From contig SIJG01000042.1 of the NCBI GenBank assembly GCA_023374025.1, forward strand, positions 372,001-436,000: DNA of 64,000 bases, in the 5' to 3' direction. A program made the position numbers and the translations under genes. This DNA is from Heterodera schachtii. Lineage: Eukaryota > Nematoda > Chromadorea > Rhabditida > Heteroderidae. The notes below the pieces were generated by a model. That model ran no database searches. It was not told the origin of the DNA and worked only from the letters and a program-made list of their open reading frames with translations. Numbering within the stretch: the stretch's first letter is position 1; the number at the start of each line of letters is the position of its first letter. Shown here one piece after another: positions 24,366 to 36,529 of the stretch.

Positions 24366-26853
24366 ATGCCGGCCTTTCGCCTCATTCTTTCGCCTTTTCC
24401 GTCCGTTTTTGCTCGTCTCTCCCATTGCCATGTCCCATTGTTCCGCCAATGTTCTGCTGCTGCTTCGTCCAATTCGCTGTCTGTCAATTTTCTCAGCTCC
24501 AATTTTGCCCTTCCGGCTGAGTGGGACGGTCGGCTCGGCCATTTGAGCGTGGAGCAACTCGGCGGTGACAATTTCGAATGGATCGTCGCGGTTCAGAAAA
24601 AGTTCACCGGGGTTGGTAAGGCTAGGTGAGTGCCGTTGCTTTTGTCGTACGCCCATTGTGCCATTTGAGTGCGATCGACTTGGACTTGGCCTGCTCCGTC
24701 CCCGTTGGCTCCGATCACTTAGCCGATTTGGTCGACCTTTGCTACAAATTTCGACATACAGACTCTGCGGGAGATTTGCTCCCTTCCACTGAGTCTGGCT
24801 TTCTTTTTCCGTTTGAATACTTTACGTATTCAGATACACTCTGTGCCGTCTTTTACTGGAATTCGGCGAATTTGGCGTTTTCATGAATTTGCTTAATGAC
24901 CCGGTTCGGTCCCACTGCCCTTTCCCGCGTCATTCCCATGGCCTTTCAGATCAACTACGGCATCTTTCCCAATGAGCACATTTGCTGCATGTTCCTCGAC
25001 CATTTTCTCGGCTCCGCTCAATTGCAATGTCTGTGCCCATTTTCTCCGGTTTCCTTTTGCTTATTTATCCTTCCCATTTGCCACAGATGCGGCCAAAATT
25101 GCCATTTATGTGATGCTGCAGGAAATGTTCGACTTCCCTTTGCTCACTTTTCTCGCCACTCGCGCCCTTCTCGAGTGGACGCAAGGGGAAAGGAAACTCG
25201 ATGAGCAAATCCATCCGAAAATGGCACCTTCTCTGGAGGACGAGACTAACTTCAATGAGGAGAACGTGGTCAGTCCGTCTTTGGCACTCCGTCCGTCCCA
25301 TTTCCCTCCTCCCCCAAACTTCCCATTTCAGCGCCTTTTTCGCTACCCTTTTCTGAAGAACCCTTTTTGGGATGGACACTTCGATGAGAATGACTCCGAC
25401 CGAATGGCAGGCAAAGCCCTCGAATGGCTTTCATACCATTTGAAATTGGCAAAAAATGACGAAACGAATTACGACGAGACACTGATCAGAGTGATCAGAC
25501 TTTTGGGGTTGATCATTCAGCAGAAATGGACGGAAGCGAAGTCATTGGCGGAAGAGATGTTTATCACAGTTGCTCCATCGGACAATGCGCGGCAAATTAT
25601 TTATTCCTCCATGGAACAAATGCAGCAATTTTTGAATTGTGACGAACAGATTGAAGAAAAAGACGACCAAAATTCGGAGGAATCGGAGAAAATGGCACTG
25701 AAAGTGATAATGGCAAAAAAAAAAAATTACCATTCGCACGATTGCCCATTCAGAAATTATTTGAGCAAAAAAGTGCCGAATTTGAAACTGACAAAGCAAA
25801 AGCAAAACTTTCCGAGACTTTGGCAGTACGATTTGAGCCAATTTTGCGGAAGGAGGAGGAACGAATGATGGAAGTGCAAAGGAAACACTTTTGGGAATGG
25901 GCCGAACGCAGAAAGCGACTCATTCACAGTCAGGTGGAAAAGTTGGAGAGGGTGGTGAATGGGGGGGGGGGGAAGTAGGGGAAGGAGAGGAGGAAAAGGG
26001 AGAGGAAAAGGGGGAGGGAGAAGAGGAAAAAAGGAATGAGGGAGAAAAGGGAAGGAGAGGAGGAAAATGAGAGGGACAGGAGGAAAAAGGAACGATAGGG
26101 GGGCGAGAGGAGGAAAAGGGGGAGGGAGAAGAGGAAAAAAGGAATGAGGGAGAAAAGGGAAGGAGAGGAGGAAATGAGAGGGAGAGGAGGAAAATGAGAG
26201 GGACAGGAGGAAAAAGGAACGATAGGGGAGCGAGAGGAGGAAAAAGAAGAGGAAAAGGGGGAGGGAGAAGAGGAAAGAAGGAATGAGGGGAGAAAAGGGA
26301 AGGAGAGGAGAAAAGACCAAAAGAGGGAGCGGACGGAGAAAGAAAAAATTAAAAGAAAATTTAAAAAAAAACAATAAAATTGTTCCTAACACAAAAACGC
26401 AATCCTTCACAGGCACAACGTGCGGAGCATTTGGCACGACTGAACGAAATTCAAAAAAGGAGGGCCGAACTTAGGGAGCAAAGAGAAATGCTATTCTTTT
26501 TTGAGAATCGGACCAAAATTGAGGACGAAGCCCGAGACCGAACCGAACTGATCGGAGAGCTCGGCCTTATGAAAAAGAAGGGGGAACTGACGTAAGTTGG
26601 GAAACCAAACCGGAGAAAAAACGATGGATGCCAATGACCGTTCAGAGAAGAGGAATACGCGCAGGGAATCTTCCATTTGGCACGTCAGCTGAAGGAGGGC
26701 AAAACAGCCAAACAGGTGGGACAGAACAGAACAGAGCAACTGTGGTGGCTCACTTTTGTGTGCTTTGTCCAATTGCTTCCCTTTTTAAAGGCCTTGGAAG
26801 AGATTTCGGGCTCCGATTTGTTCTCCCGGCTCCAAAAAAGTTCGAATGTCTGA
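24366..26853 (+). CDS. MRPS27: Mitochondrial small ribosomal subunit protein mS27
   Basis: A PPR-like protein of the mitochondrial ribosome small subunit. The presequence-like start (MPAFRLILSPFPSVFARLSH) is followed by DLVDLCYKFRHTDSAGDLLP, INYGIFPNEHICCMFLDHFL and AIYVMLQEMFDFPLLTFLAT. These match the mS27 pattern of YKFRHS, YGIFPDNFT and VMMQEAFEVP. A long acidic middle and a charged coiled-coil tail (WEWAERRKRLIHSQVEKLER, then AQRAEHLARLNEIQKRRAEL) end in SDLFSRLQKSSNV and TGA at 26851-26853. The intron before AQRAEHL is filled with purine-rich repeats. The ATG follows an AG (24362-24363) by two bases. Confidence 0.82.
25960..26345. repeat. Purine-rich repeats in MRPS27 intron
   Basis: A nearly all-purine intron made of GGAGAGGAGGAAAA-type words. 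A unit of about 110-130 bp, containing AAAAGGAATGAGGGAGAAAA and ending near AGGAACGATAGGGG, occurs about twice in full. Confidence 0.8.
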
Positions 26854-27133
26854 AGGGACGAAACTTCGCAGAGAACGAACGATTGTTGTCGATGTGCTGG
26901 TCACTCACTCATTGTGACGCTTTCATTTATTTTTGCACACTTCGCTTCCTTTTTTGTCTGCACTTTCCTTGGAATTCTTTTGACGGTGTGCAAGTTACTG
27001 TACTTTTGCGAATTTTTTTTACCTTTCTACGGTAATAACCTAAAATTTTATATTGCCTTATTTGTTAATTTGTTCATCGTTCGACTTTTTCTTCATATTT
27101 TTGTGTTGCTAATTGAGTTTTCGTCTCCAGTCA

Positions 27134-28511
27134 ATGGATCCTCCGAATTCGCCAATTAGTCGCGACTTGCAATTCCGGTCCAAACAGCGTACGTCTTGAA
27201 CTTGAGGGCTCAAAACTCAGCTTCATTTTGGTCCATGATCTTCCTTCTCTTAAGTTGCCGAGCGTCTTTCGGAGTGTGCCCACATTTTGGACCATGACCC
27301 ATCGATGGCACTTTATCGTCTGCAGGAACACGCGAACAAAATGGTCCCCAGAATGGTGGCGAGGTAAACCGAAAATGGAAAGGTGTGTTCTGCACACCGT
27401 TTCAAAAAGCGAGAGATGAACAATAAATAGAGAGCGCAGAGAAAAAACATCTCTCATTTTGACGTACTATTTTTTGTAAAATTGAATTTGCTTCAGTACG
27501 TTTATAAGTAAATCCGCACCAAATTTTGCATCAAATTTTCGAACGCTTATAGATTTTTTCTAAGGGATCAAATTCCTTAATATTTATTATTAAGATCTTT
27601 CGAATGAAACCAAAAGCGTCCAATTTGATTGGCAAAAACACCACAAATAATTTGCGAAATTTGTATTTTCTATAATTTTTGGACGAAAATAAATAAAAAT
27701 ATCCATGTCGCACACCGGACTCGAATCTCCACCCTTTGCGGTAGGGGTCAGTTCCGTCCCAGACTTGTTTAAAACATCATAGCTTTTTTCTCAGTCGGCC
27801 AAATTTTATATTTTTGGCATCATTCGAAAGCTCTACATCTTTGGAAGCTTTTGATAAGGTATTTCTAAGCGATTGAACAACTTATAAAAAAGTTACAACA
27901 TGAATACTACCAAGTCAGAATTTTTGCATATTTTAATTTATAACTTTTTCACATGTCGGTATATCTTTATGATTTTTGGGAAGCCGATAGAGCTTGTTAA
28001 GAGCTTTCGAATGATACCAACTTTGTTGGATTTGGTCGACAAAGAAAAAAGTTATAATGCTCTAAACTTGGCTGGGACGGAACTGGCGGACGGAACTGGC
28101 CCGTTCCGACCCTTTGTCCCTTAACTATCTTACAAAAACCATTTCGCCACATTTTCAAATCTTTTTGGGACTGAGATGCCAAAATTGAAACGGTGTGTGT
28201 GTGTTTAATCGGGCCATGGCTATGCCTGGAGCCATTCGCTTTTTGCCATTTAGACGATGTCAAATGGGCCAGCAGAATGCAAACATTCAGGGCGCCTGCT
28301 TTGACTTGGACAATGCGATTCAGTGCGTTTTCAATTTTCAAAAGAATTTAATGGGAGAATTGGCTAATTAATTGTAAGGACAATTGGTCAAATGAAATTG
28401 GCCCAACCGACCTTCGAACGAATTCAAAACGCACTGAGAAATTCGGTATACTTCAAGCAGCAAATTGAGCATGAAATGGCACGGAAGCGAAGTGTAAACG
28501 GAAAAGAATAA
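27134..28511 (+). CDS. BORCS8: BORC complex subunit 8 (BORCS8/MEF2BNB) homologue
   Basis: BORC recruits the GTPase ARL8 to lysosomes and so controls their transport along microtubules. The exon at 27134 gives MDPPNSPISRDLQFRSKQ. The next begins near 27255 and reads LAERLSECAHILDHDPSMAL then YRLQEHANKMVPRMVAR, matching the family motif PSVALYRLQEH. The third (about 28252) reads RCQMGQQNANIQGACFDLD, and the last ends TFERIQNALRNSVYFKQQIE before TAA at 28509-28511. Total length is about 125 residues, normal for the family. Intron 2 contains a hAT-type MITE. An AG three bases before the ATG closes a pyrimidine tract (27118-27130). Confidence 0.82.
27739..28108. mobile_element. hAT-type MITE, diverged family A member
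   Basis: A 370-bp element starting CGGTAGGGGTCAGTTCCG and ending CCCGTTCCG, flanked by ACCCTTTG on both sides (27731-27738 and 28109-28116). The termini and subterminal CAGTTC motifs, and interior words such as TTGGATTTGGT and GACAAAGAAAAAAGTTAT, link it to the elements at 7824 and 16544. Confidence 0.88.
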
Positions 28512-29614
28512 ATGAAGAGGAAAAGGAAGAAATTTATCCGACAAATAAAATTGATTTTTTGCAAAAATTAACACGGTAAAGCATAAAGGCACTTCCTCAA
28601 ATCAGCAGCAGATAAATAAATTTGTGGCGGAATAATAAACTCTTAAAAAGACAATCGAATGGAAAATATTAATGAATTTTAAATTAACGAAATTGTGAGG
28701 AATAAACATTTGGGGGGGGGGGGAGGGAATACCCGCAAAAATGGCGGCAAACTCAGAGAAAACGACACACAAAATACGAAACAATTGCACAACGAAAATT
28801 GAAGAATTAAATATTAAAAAGATGAATAAACAAACTTATGTATAAACTAAATCAGGCAGAAAAACAGACAAAAACAAAAGGGGGAGAGAGAGAGAAAAAG
28901 CTCATTATGGAGACAGAAGAAAGACGAATGTGGCAAATTGGAGAAAGGCCGAGTTGGCAATGGTCAGGGCATTGGAAGGTCGGATAGTCAGTCGAATCAG
29001 ACCTTAAAACGAAGGGAAAAGCGAAATGCCATCGATGGACGGAACAGAAAAGGTAAACTAAACGACAAATCAGAAAAGCCAATAAGTTCTACTAAAATGC
29101 GAAATGGTACTAATCAGATGGCCGACTGTTCGTGGGCACCAACGGCGAAAGAATGGGCCGACTGTTGCGGAAGCGAAGAACGGCCGAAGGACAACGGAGC
29201 AGTGCCGGTGCCGCCGTTTTTACCCATGGAAAGGGGCGTCGGGTGAATGAGAGCGTCGCTGCTTATAAATTCAATTCGATGGGTTACACTCAACAGCAAT
29301 TGCTCTCTTCTCCCTCACCCAATTTGATTGGCTCCTCCGTTTGTCAGTGACTCTCTCTCCGCGCCATTTCCCCCCGCACTTCCCAAATGATTCGCTTTCG
29401 CCGTTGTCCCAAAATGATTTGCAAAGTTTGTGCTGCTGTCCGTCTTTCGCTCTTCTACAAATGATCGGTTCGAGTGGCGCCCTTCCTGCGCATTTTGGCG
29501 GCAGCAGCACTGAAAAGGGCGAAGTGTTAAAGTTGGTCGAATATTTTTCACTGTTGCTGATTGACTCGCTAATTAGCATTTCAAATTGGTTTAATTTTCA
29601 TGGGATAATTTCAG
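28512..29614. other. Intergenic between convergent genes
   Basis: Contains a run of G around 28711, A/G-rich sequence around 28850-29000 and a few unsupported frames. It should hold the 3' UTRs of BORCS8 and of the membrane protein gene on the other strand. I see no further gene. Confidence 0.4.
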
Positions 29615-30459
29615 TTAAGTCATTTCTCTGAACTTTTTAATTATGCGATGGGCGAAGACCTGGTAACAGCCGCACAAAAGACACAAAAGGACGGCCAAAA
29701 GGACCACGGCGAAGATGATGTAATCGAACGGAGAAGCATTGGCAATGTGCGAGAACACTTTCTCGTGGAATGGCCTCGCGGGGGGTTTCAGCTGAACGGG
29801 GGGGGGGGGGTGCGAGTGGGCCGCGAGTGCCGTGCCGTCCGCTCGCTCACTCTGCTGCATTGCCACATGGTCCCCTGCTCCTCCACGCCTTTGCTTCTGT
29901 CGATAAAAGCGAACACTTGGAAACAGTCGAGCTCACACAACTCCAAACACACGTCCAATTCCGCTTCCTTAAATACCATTGTGTCCTTGCGAATAGTTGT
30001 GGCCATTTGCTGTTGGAATGGTGAGAAAGCGTCGGAGGAAAAGCGCCGGTTGCCCTTAAGGGAAAGGGAAGCGGCGGCACCGCCTTTTGCCGCTGTTCGG
30101 CTCTTCGGATGGTCACTCACTCTTCCGCTGTTCGTTTGCTGCTGCTGTCTTCGCCCGTCACTTTCCGACTCCGTCCGTCGCGTGTCGCCATTCGTTGGTG
30201 CGCCTCCGTATTGGTAATAACTCTGAATTTGCCGGCCGTCAAAAGGAACGGACAGTTTGGCACTTGCGGAAAGACTAACCGGGAATTTTTGCTGCTGAAA
30301 ATTGCCACTGGAAGAAGCAACGGCGAAAGCACCGCTGATCAGAAAAAGGGGGCCGAAAAAGGGCAAAGGGAGAAAAGCCATGGGAAAGGACGAAAAGCAA
30401 AGCAAATGGAAACCAAAAGGGAGAGGGAAAAGTGACCAATTATTAGCTAAAGAGGCCAA
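29615..30459 (-). CDS. Unrecognised single-pass membrane protein
   Basis: I do not recognise the family. The start (MASLANNWSLFPLPFGFHLL) and following hydrophobic stretch look like a signal peptide or anchor. A Gln/Ser/Arg-rich region follows, and then a Cys-containing segment AELDVCLELCELDCFQVFAF. An intron at 29792-29850 (GTGAGC...GTTCAG, 59 bp, phase 0) contains the G-run at about 29801 and joins QCSR to LKPPARPFHEKVFSHIANAS. The C-terminus has a clear membrane helix (YIIFAVVLLAVLLCLLCGCY) and a short basic tail ending REMT. The total is about 260 residues. Further introns in the first exon are possible. The intron removes what would otherwise look like a frameshift. Confidence 0.5.
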
Positions 30460-30986
30460 TCAACAAAAAGTGATTGGCACGAATTGAACTTATTAATAAG
30501 CAAGAAAAAGACCGAATTTTGGGGGTGACTAAAGAAGACCATCGATCGGAAGAACACGGCTTTTGAGAGTTTTATTAAGTGGGTGAATAGAGAAAGAAGG
30601 GTTGGGTTGGGGGAGGGGACTGTACAAACAAAAACAGACAGTCAATTGGGGGGGGGGGGGGTGAAGCGAATGGAGGGGGACGAGCACCGAAGGCACGCGT
30701 CACCCCCCCCCCCCCCCCCCCGCTTCGGCCCCTCTCCCATCACATCCTTCTGATATCAGCAGATTCATCGGGCCATTGGAAGGTGAATAGTGTTGGTGGA
30801 AAGGGCGGTTGGAAGAGAGCGAGAAATGGGCAGGGAGAGGGGGGGGGGGGAAGGACTGATGAATAATCGAAGGGGGAAGGAACAAAACTGGCCATAGAAT
30901 GGGAGGGAAAAGCTTGGGGAGAAGCAAATGGTACAGAAGCAAAAGCAGGAGACCGGTGGAATTGGAATGAGACACAATTGGGGAGG

Positions 30987-31017
<31 letters not shown>

Positions 31018-33943
31018 GGGGGGATGAAGTGACGTCATTGGGAAAAGGTTCAATGGAAAAGCGAGAAAAGCAGCAGAGGATAAAAACGGCCTAATTGGAG
31101 AAGTTAAGAGAAGCAGCAGAAGAAACGCAGAAAGACAAAACTGCTCGGATGGCGAGGACAAATTAAAGCTTCAGCCAAAAGGTGAAAGGGAAATGGGGGG
31201 GGGGAGAGAAAGTGTTGAATTTCAGGGGAAAGGGACAAAGACACAAAATGACCGATGGAAGAGAACAAAGCGGGAAAAGAAAAGGAGAATTCGAGAAGCA
31301 ATTTTAAGGTTGGACAATCATTTCGTGGGATGGGGTGAAATTATGTGATGAAGAGAAGTACAGATTAGCGAATGTCAGCAGAAGAATGCCAACGGAAGTG
31401 AAAGGGGACGAAGGGAATGAGTGACGGATCAAAGGGAAAAGGGAGAAAGGGGTAAAGGAGGAGGAAGGGGGAGAGAGGGAGGGGAGGGGAGAGAGTGTGG
31501 AAGGGGAGGAGGGGGAATGGAGCCAAGCCGATGATTGACAATTGACAGAAAAGAAAGCAATTTGGGTAAAGAATGAGAGAGGAAAAGCATGTTAAAAACA
31601 GAAAAGGGGCGACTGATCAATCGGACAGTCCGAAAGAAAAGGAAAAAGGAAAGGGCGACGAACTGTACACTTTTGCTGCTAACAATTGATTCGATCGATA
31701 ATTGGAAAACATTTTAGGTTATCGGACATTTGACACTCTCTCCCCCCCCCCTCCCCTCTCTTTCTCAATTTGCATATTCCCCCCCCCCTTTCTTATGCAT
31801 CCATTGACTTTCCTTTCTCTTTGCCATATTCCCCCCCCCCCCTCCCTCTTTTGCCGTGCTCATCTTTTTAAACATATTAAGCTTTAATAGTCAAAAATGA
31901 ATTTGATCTTTTTTGATGAGAGAGGTCAATAGAATGACAAATTAAAGGGGGAGAGTAAAGGGGAGAAACCGAATTGGTGGGAAAAATTGGGTGATGAGGG
32001 GGGGGGGGAGAGGGGAGGAGAGAAGGGGAGGGGGGGGAGAGAAGGGGGAGGGGGGGGGGAGGGGGGGGGGAGAGGGGAGGAGAGAAGGGGAGGGGGGGGG
32101 GGGGGAGAGGGGGCGGGGGGGACACGCCATGCCAACAAATAACAGAAGGAATGGCCAGCAGAAGGAAAGGGCATGTTGCGCTGTTGCCAAAAGCCAAAGG
32201 CAAATTAAAAAAGCTGAAGTCCGAGGATAAAAAAACACCGCCGTCTTTCTTTTTTTGGAAAATTGAAGAATATTAATTAGGTAAAACAAATCGAAGAATA
32301 TTTTTATGACATGAATTTTGAGCAACGGAAAATTGGGCACTTTTTGTGATAGTTTATTCCCATTTAAAAAAAAAATCCTTCTGTGCATTCCGTCGTTCCT
32401 TTCGCTTTCTTTCCCCCAATTCGTTCTTTTGGTGGCCTTCTCTTTTCAATCTCTTCTGATTTTGGTGCCGTTGGTTGTGGGATGAGAGAAAAAAGACCAT
32501 TTAAGGAAAATATTCACCAAATGAATGTTAATTTATTTCATCAAATTTTGTGCCTCCGTTGCCCCCCCCCCCCGCCGCTTCAGTAATTTTTTGAATTGGG
32601 AAATGAACGGACGGATGGGCATCGATTCTTTGTGTTTGGTCGTCCGTTCGTCGGTCCGTTTTTTGCCTCGGGCAATGAATGTCCAATGCATGTGATCGGC
32701 AAGGGATAAGAGAAGGGGTGGGATAACAAACACAAAATGGGACAGCAGGGAGCATTATATAATAATACAATTAATACAGTGAAAGGGGAGTTTAGCCAAA
32801 AAAGCGACAAAAGACAAAAAGTTGGCATTCCGATTGAACCGATTGGGAAGGAAGCGATGCCATTACTATAAGGAGAGGAAGAGTTTGTTATGGCACAGAT
32901 GTGAAGGAATAAACTTGAATTGGGAAAGGATGAACTTTAGTGACAGATGGTGGCGAAATGGGTGGACAAAGGGGGGAAAAGGAAGGGAGGGGGGAGGAAA
33001 AGGAAAGGAAAAGCCAAGGAAAAGGAAAGGAAAAGCCAAGGAAAAGGAAAGGAATGATTTGGGAACAAACAGAAAAGAGATGGTAAAGAATGGAAGGGAA
33101 AGAGAAATGGAAAGGAAAAGGAGGCTAAATTGGGGGGGGGGGGGAAGAGCAGTGATAAGGCAAACGCAAAGAAAAGGGAGGACACAGCAGCAGGGGAAAG
33201 GGGGGGGGGAGAGAGAGTGGTCGCGGATCAGCACAAAATTGGGTCAAAGGGAATGGTCAAATGAATGGGGGGGGGGGTAAACATTGGGCGGGAGAGTCGC
33301 ACATTTGCGATGGCCCAACTGATCGATCGAAGAACGGGGGGAAGGGGAGATATTCTGTACAATTTGAACAAACGGTATCTTTATTTCGTTTGGCACAAAA
33401 TGGTTTCTACAAGAAATGGGCATTTGGTGGCGTTTGTTTGTCCCATGGCAATTGAAAAAGGAAAGGCGCCGATTGGCCAAATTTGAATGGCGTGGAAAAA
33501 TGCCAGGCAATGAAAAGGCAAAGGAAAGAGAGAAGCAAACGAACTTTTAATGCTTTCTTTTGTGGGAAATCACAAAAACAATTTGTAATTTGTTGGTCTG
33601 TAATGCGTATTTCTGCGCTTTTATTCTTTCATTCATTTTTATTTTCATCAGTTCGTAAAAATGAAATTTTGAATTTTTGCGGAAGGACAATGGGCACATT
33701 GTGAGAAGGGAAAGGGAAAGGTGTGAAGGGAGACGAATGGGGGGGGGGGAGAGGGAGGGGGAATGAATACGGGGGGGGGGGGGGGAGGGCATCAATTATG
33801 CACTGAGAAGCCCCGTGAAAAGCTTTGTCTGTTCGGGAAAACAGAAAGGGACTTTTGGCATTGACAAAGAAAAATTGAGAAAAAACGAGCAAAAGAAAAA
33901 AAAAGTGAGAAGAAAGAAAAAGTAAAAGCAAAGGATGGACTGA
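30460..33943. other. Gene-poor low-complexity DNA rich in G/C homopolymers
   Basis: The plus strand is strongly purine-biased, with G-runs of ten or more (for example about 30649, 30841, 32094, 33132, 33771), pure C-runs (about 30703, 31744, 32563) and short GA repeats (about 30990). Long frames on the minus strand here are proline/serine/phenylalanine-rich by-products of this bias. I found no exon I would defend. Confidence 0.6.
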
Positions 33944-36529
33944 TCAGTGATCGAATGCATCCAGCCAAAGAAATGCCATCGGACTGCGCAGAAGGGCACG
34001 GACGGAAAGGAACAGCGAAGCGACGGAGGGGAGAAAGGGCAGAAGGACGGCACGGGCGGAGGACACCAAATCCATTTGGCAGTCCAAATGGGCCAGCGGC
34101 ACTTCGCTGAGGCGACTTCCGCTGTATTTTTGGGGCGAGGCGCGAGAACAGATCAGAAAGCGATAGTCGATGACCTGGGAAGGGGTGGAAATGAGCACAA
34201 AAGGACAAAAAACAAGCCAAATGCATGGAGAGCCATGGAAATAAATAAAAAATTTTAAGTTTTAATTTTTGCCGCATCGAATTACCATCGCGGAATGTTG
34301 GCGCAGCCATTGGACCCATTGGGCGGAGGAACAGTCGCAGTAAAAAGAATTGCGCAGTAAAAGCTGAGCAAGCGGAGAGTGTGAAGCCAATTCAGTGGCG
34401 AAGGTGCGAAATTGCGTTTCCAATGAATGAAAAGAATTTCTGAAATGATTTTCAATTTATTTGGGGGGGGGGAGAAAGAGGGGGGGGGGGGGAAGGAATT
34501 GAAGAAGCACCCTCAATTAGAGGGTATTGCCGACACAGTCCCAAAACCTCTCCAAATTAATGCTTCCGATGTGTGCCAGGCAAGAAACATTCAGTGACAG
34601 CGACTCAAGCAGATTCTGTCTTTAAGTGAAAAGAAATGTAAATTGAAAAAAAGCGAAGATAACACCTCAAATCCAAATGACGAAGTGATGGGAAGGGACA
34701 TGGCAATTGGGAGGGAACGCTGGTGAAAAAGTTGTAGCTGAGGTCCAACAACTAACAATGAATGAGTGGTGAGGGGAGAGAAAATATGTAGGGGAAAAGG
34801 AGGGGGGGGGGGGAAATGTGGGAAAAGAGAGAGAGGAGGGGGAGGGGAAGGGGGGGAGGGGGGAGGGAGGGGATGGAGAAAATGGGGATAAATGAGGGGG
34901 AGGAATGGGGGAAAAGAGAGAGAGGAGGGGAAGGGGAAGGGGAAGGGGGAGGGGGAGGGGAAGGGGGAGGGGAAGGGGAAGCGGGAAGGGGGGGAGGGAG
35001 GGGGTGGACGAAAATGGGGATAAATGAGGGGGAGGGAATGGGGAAAAGAGAGAGAGGAGGGGGAGGGGAAGGGGGAGGGAATGGGGAAAAGAGAGAGAGA
35101 GGAGGGGAGGGGAAGGGGGAGGGGGAGGGGAAAGGGGGAGGGAATGGGGGAAAAGAGAGAGAGGAGGGGGAGGGGAGGGGAAGGGGGAGGGGAAGGGGAA
35201 GCGGAGGGGGAGGGGACGGGGAGGGGGAGGGGAAGGGGGAGGGGGGAGGGAGGGATGGAGAAAATGGGGAATAAATGAGGGGGAAGACGGGGAAGGGGAG
35301 GGAAGGGGGAAGGGGGAGGGGGAGGGGAGGGGGAGGGGGAGGGGAGGGGGGGGAGGGGAGGGGAGGGAGGGGAGGGAAGGGGGAGGGAAAGGGGGAGGGG
35401 AAGGGGGAGGGGGGAGGGAGGGGAGGGGAGGGGAGGGAAGGGGAAGGGGGAGGAGGAGGGAATGGGGGAAAAGAGAGAGAGGAGGGGGAGGGGAGGGGAA
35501 AGGGGAGGGACCTCCAACCGACGCAAGTCGGCCTTTTCAAAGAGTTTGAGCATCAACGCAAATTGAACAATTCGATTGTGTGGAGAAGTGAACGCACGGC
35601 GAAGGAACAGCTGAAACAAATTCTTGGCTTACTTGATAAATTGAATTTCGCCAAGAAAGCCCAAATTCTTCTGATAGTGTTTTTTTGTCCACTGACTTTT
35701 CGAAGTCGCGGGGAATGACTCAGAAAGTTAACATTCTCCTCACTCAACACTATCTAAAAGCACAATGATTCATTTCTTGATTTATTGCTGCTAATTGGGT
35801 GCCTCGTTGTTGCTCAAGTCCAAAACTTCGATGTTCGGCGCTCCTCGGAGGGCATTTCGGTGCAAATTGACAATATACTGAAAAAGAAAGAAGGACAAAC
35901 CCAAAAACGATAAGTGTCGTCTAATGAGTGTTTATGCTTTATTTCTCACATTTGCCGAAATGTTCAAAACGCGCAAACGGTCCAAAGAATGTGAGCCGAA
36001 AAGCGGCCCCTCCGGCAATTCTTGGAAATTATTGCCGTGGAAAGTCAATTGCTCCACCGAACTGAACAATTAATCAGTCATCGCCTCATTTGCCTTCTCA
36101 CTCGTAATGGCCGTTCAGATAATGGAACACGGCGTTGTCCACAAATTGGGCATTAATACAGGCGATTTCGTTGGATTTGTCGTTGCACAGACAAGCGGCG
36201 AATTCGCCAAGCGCACCGCGGCACTGGAACTGCACATTTGGGTCCTGAAGAGAGGACAAATGCCAAAAGCAGCAGATTGGACTGATCAGTGGCTGTTTTG
36301 CTGCTGATCAGTCACCCCACCCCCTCACATTTTCAAAACCAATTCGCATTTGTCTCTGCCGTTCCTTTTGCGATGGCGCTAATCCCTCGAGGAATTTTGG
36401 CACGCCAAAAAACAAAACGGACAGCAAAAGCAGCGCATGCAAAGAGTTGGGAAATTGGACGGGGAAGAAAAGGGAGGCGCGGGTGACGGATTGTTGCGGA
36501 AAAGGGCGGGGGCGATCGGAGAAAGGCAT
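33944..36529 (-). CDS. Extracellular leucine-rich-repeat protein
   Basis: The first exon contains a hydrophobic segment (SLHALLLLSVLFFGVPKFLE) likely to be a signal peptide. Exon 2 (36244-36102) is a cysteine-rich LRR N-cap: CRGALGEFAACLCNDKSNEI followed by ACINAQFV. Exon 3 (36061-35950) reads SVEQLTFHGNNFQELPEGPL and RLRVLNISAN, and exon 4 (from 35877) RGAPNIEVLDLSNNE; both are classic LRRs. Around 35550-35640 there are LRR-like words in two frames, so exon structure is unclear there. NLLESLSLNVSCLAHIGSIN (about 34610) is another repeat. LLLRNSFYCDCSSAQWVQWL and SRLSEVPLAHLDCQ form an LRR C-cap. A hydrophobic tail follows, and the stop is at 33944-33946. It may be membrane-anchored. I cannot name an orthologue. 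Confidence 0.6.
34750..35513. repeat. Polypurine repeats in LRR-gene intron
   Basis: About 760 bp of nearly pure G/A on the plus strand. Recurrent units of about 100 bp contain GGGGAAAAGAGAGAGAGGAG, GGGGATAAATGAGGG and strings of GGGGAAGGGGGAG. The long minus-strand proline/serine frames across it are artefacts. Confidence 0.85.

Noticed and set aside
29788..29866. Frameshift at the G/C run in the membrane-protein gene
   Set aside because: A GT-AG intron (29792-29850) in phase 0 explains the frame change without any error or mutation.
34591..35619. Long Pro/Ser/Leu frames (342 and 262 codons) on the minus strand
   Set aside because: They translate polypurine repeats. Open frames exist in several registers and also on the opposite strand.
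36107..36307. Plus-strand frame MAVQIMEHGVVHKLG
   Set aside because: It is the antisense shadow of the LRR N-cap exon at 36102-36244.
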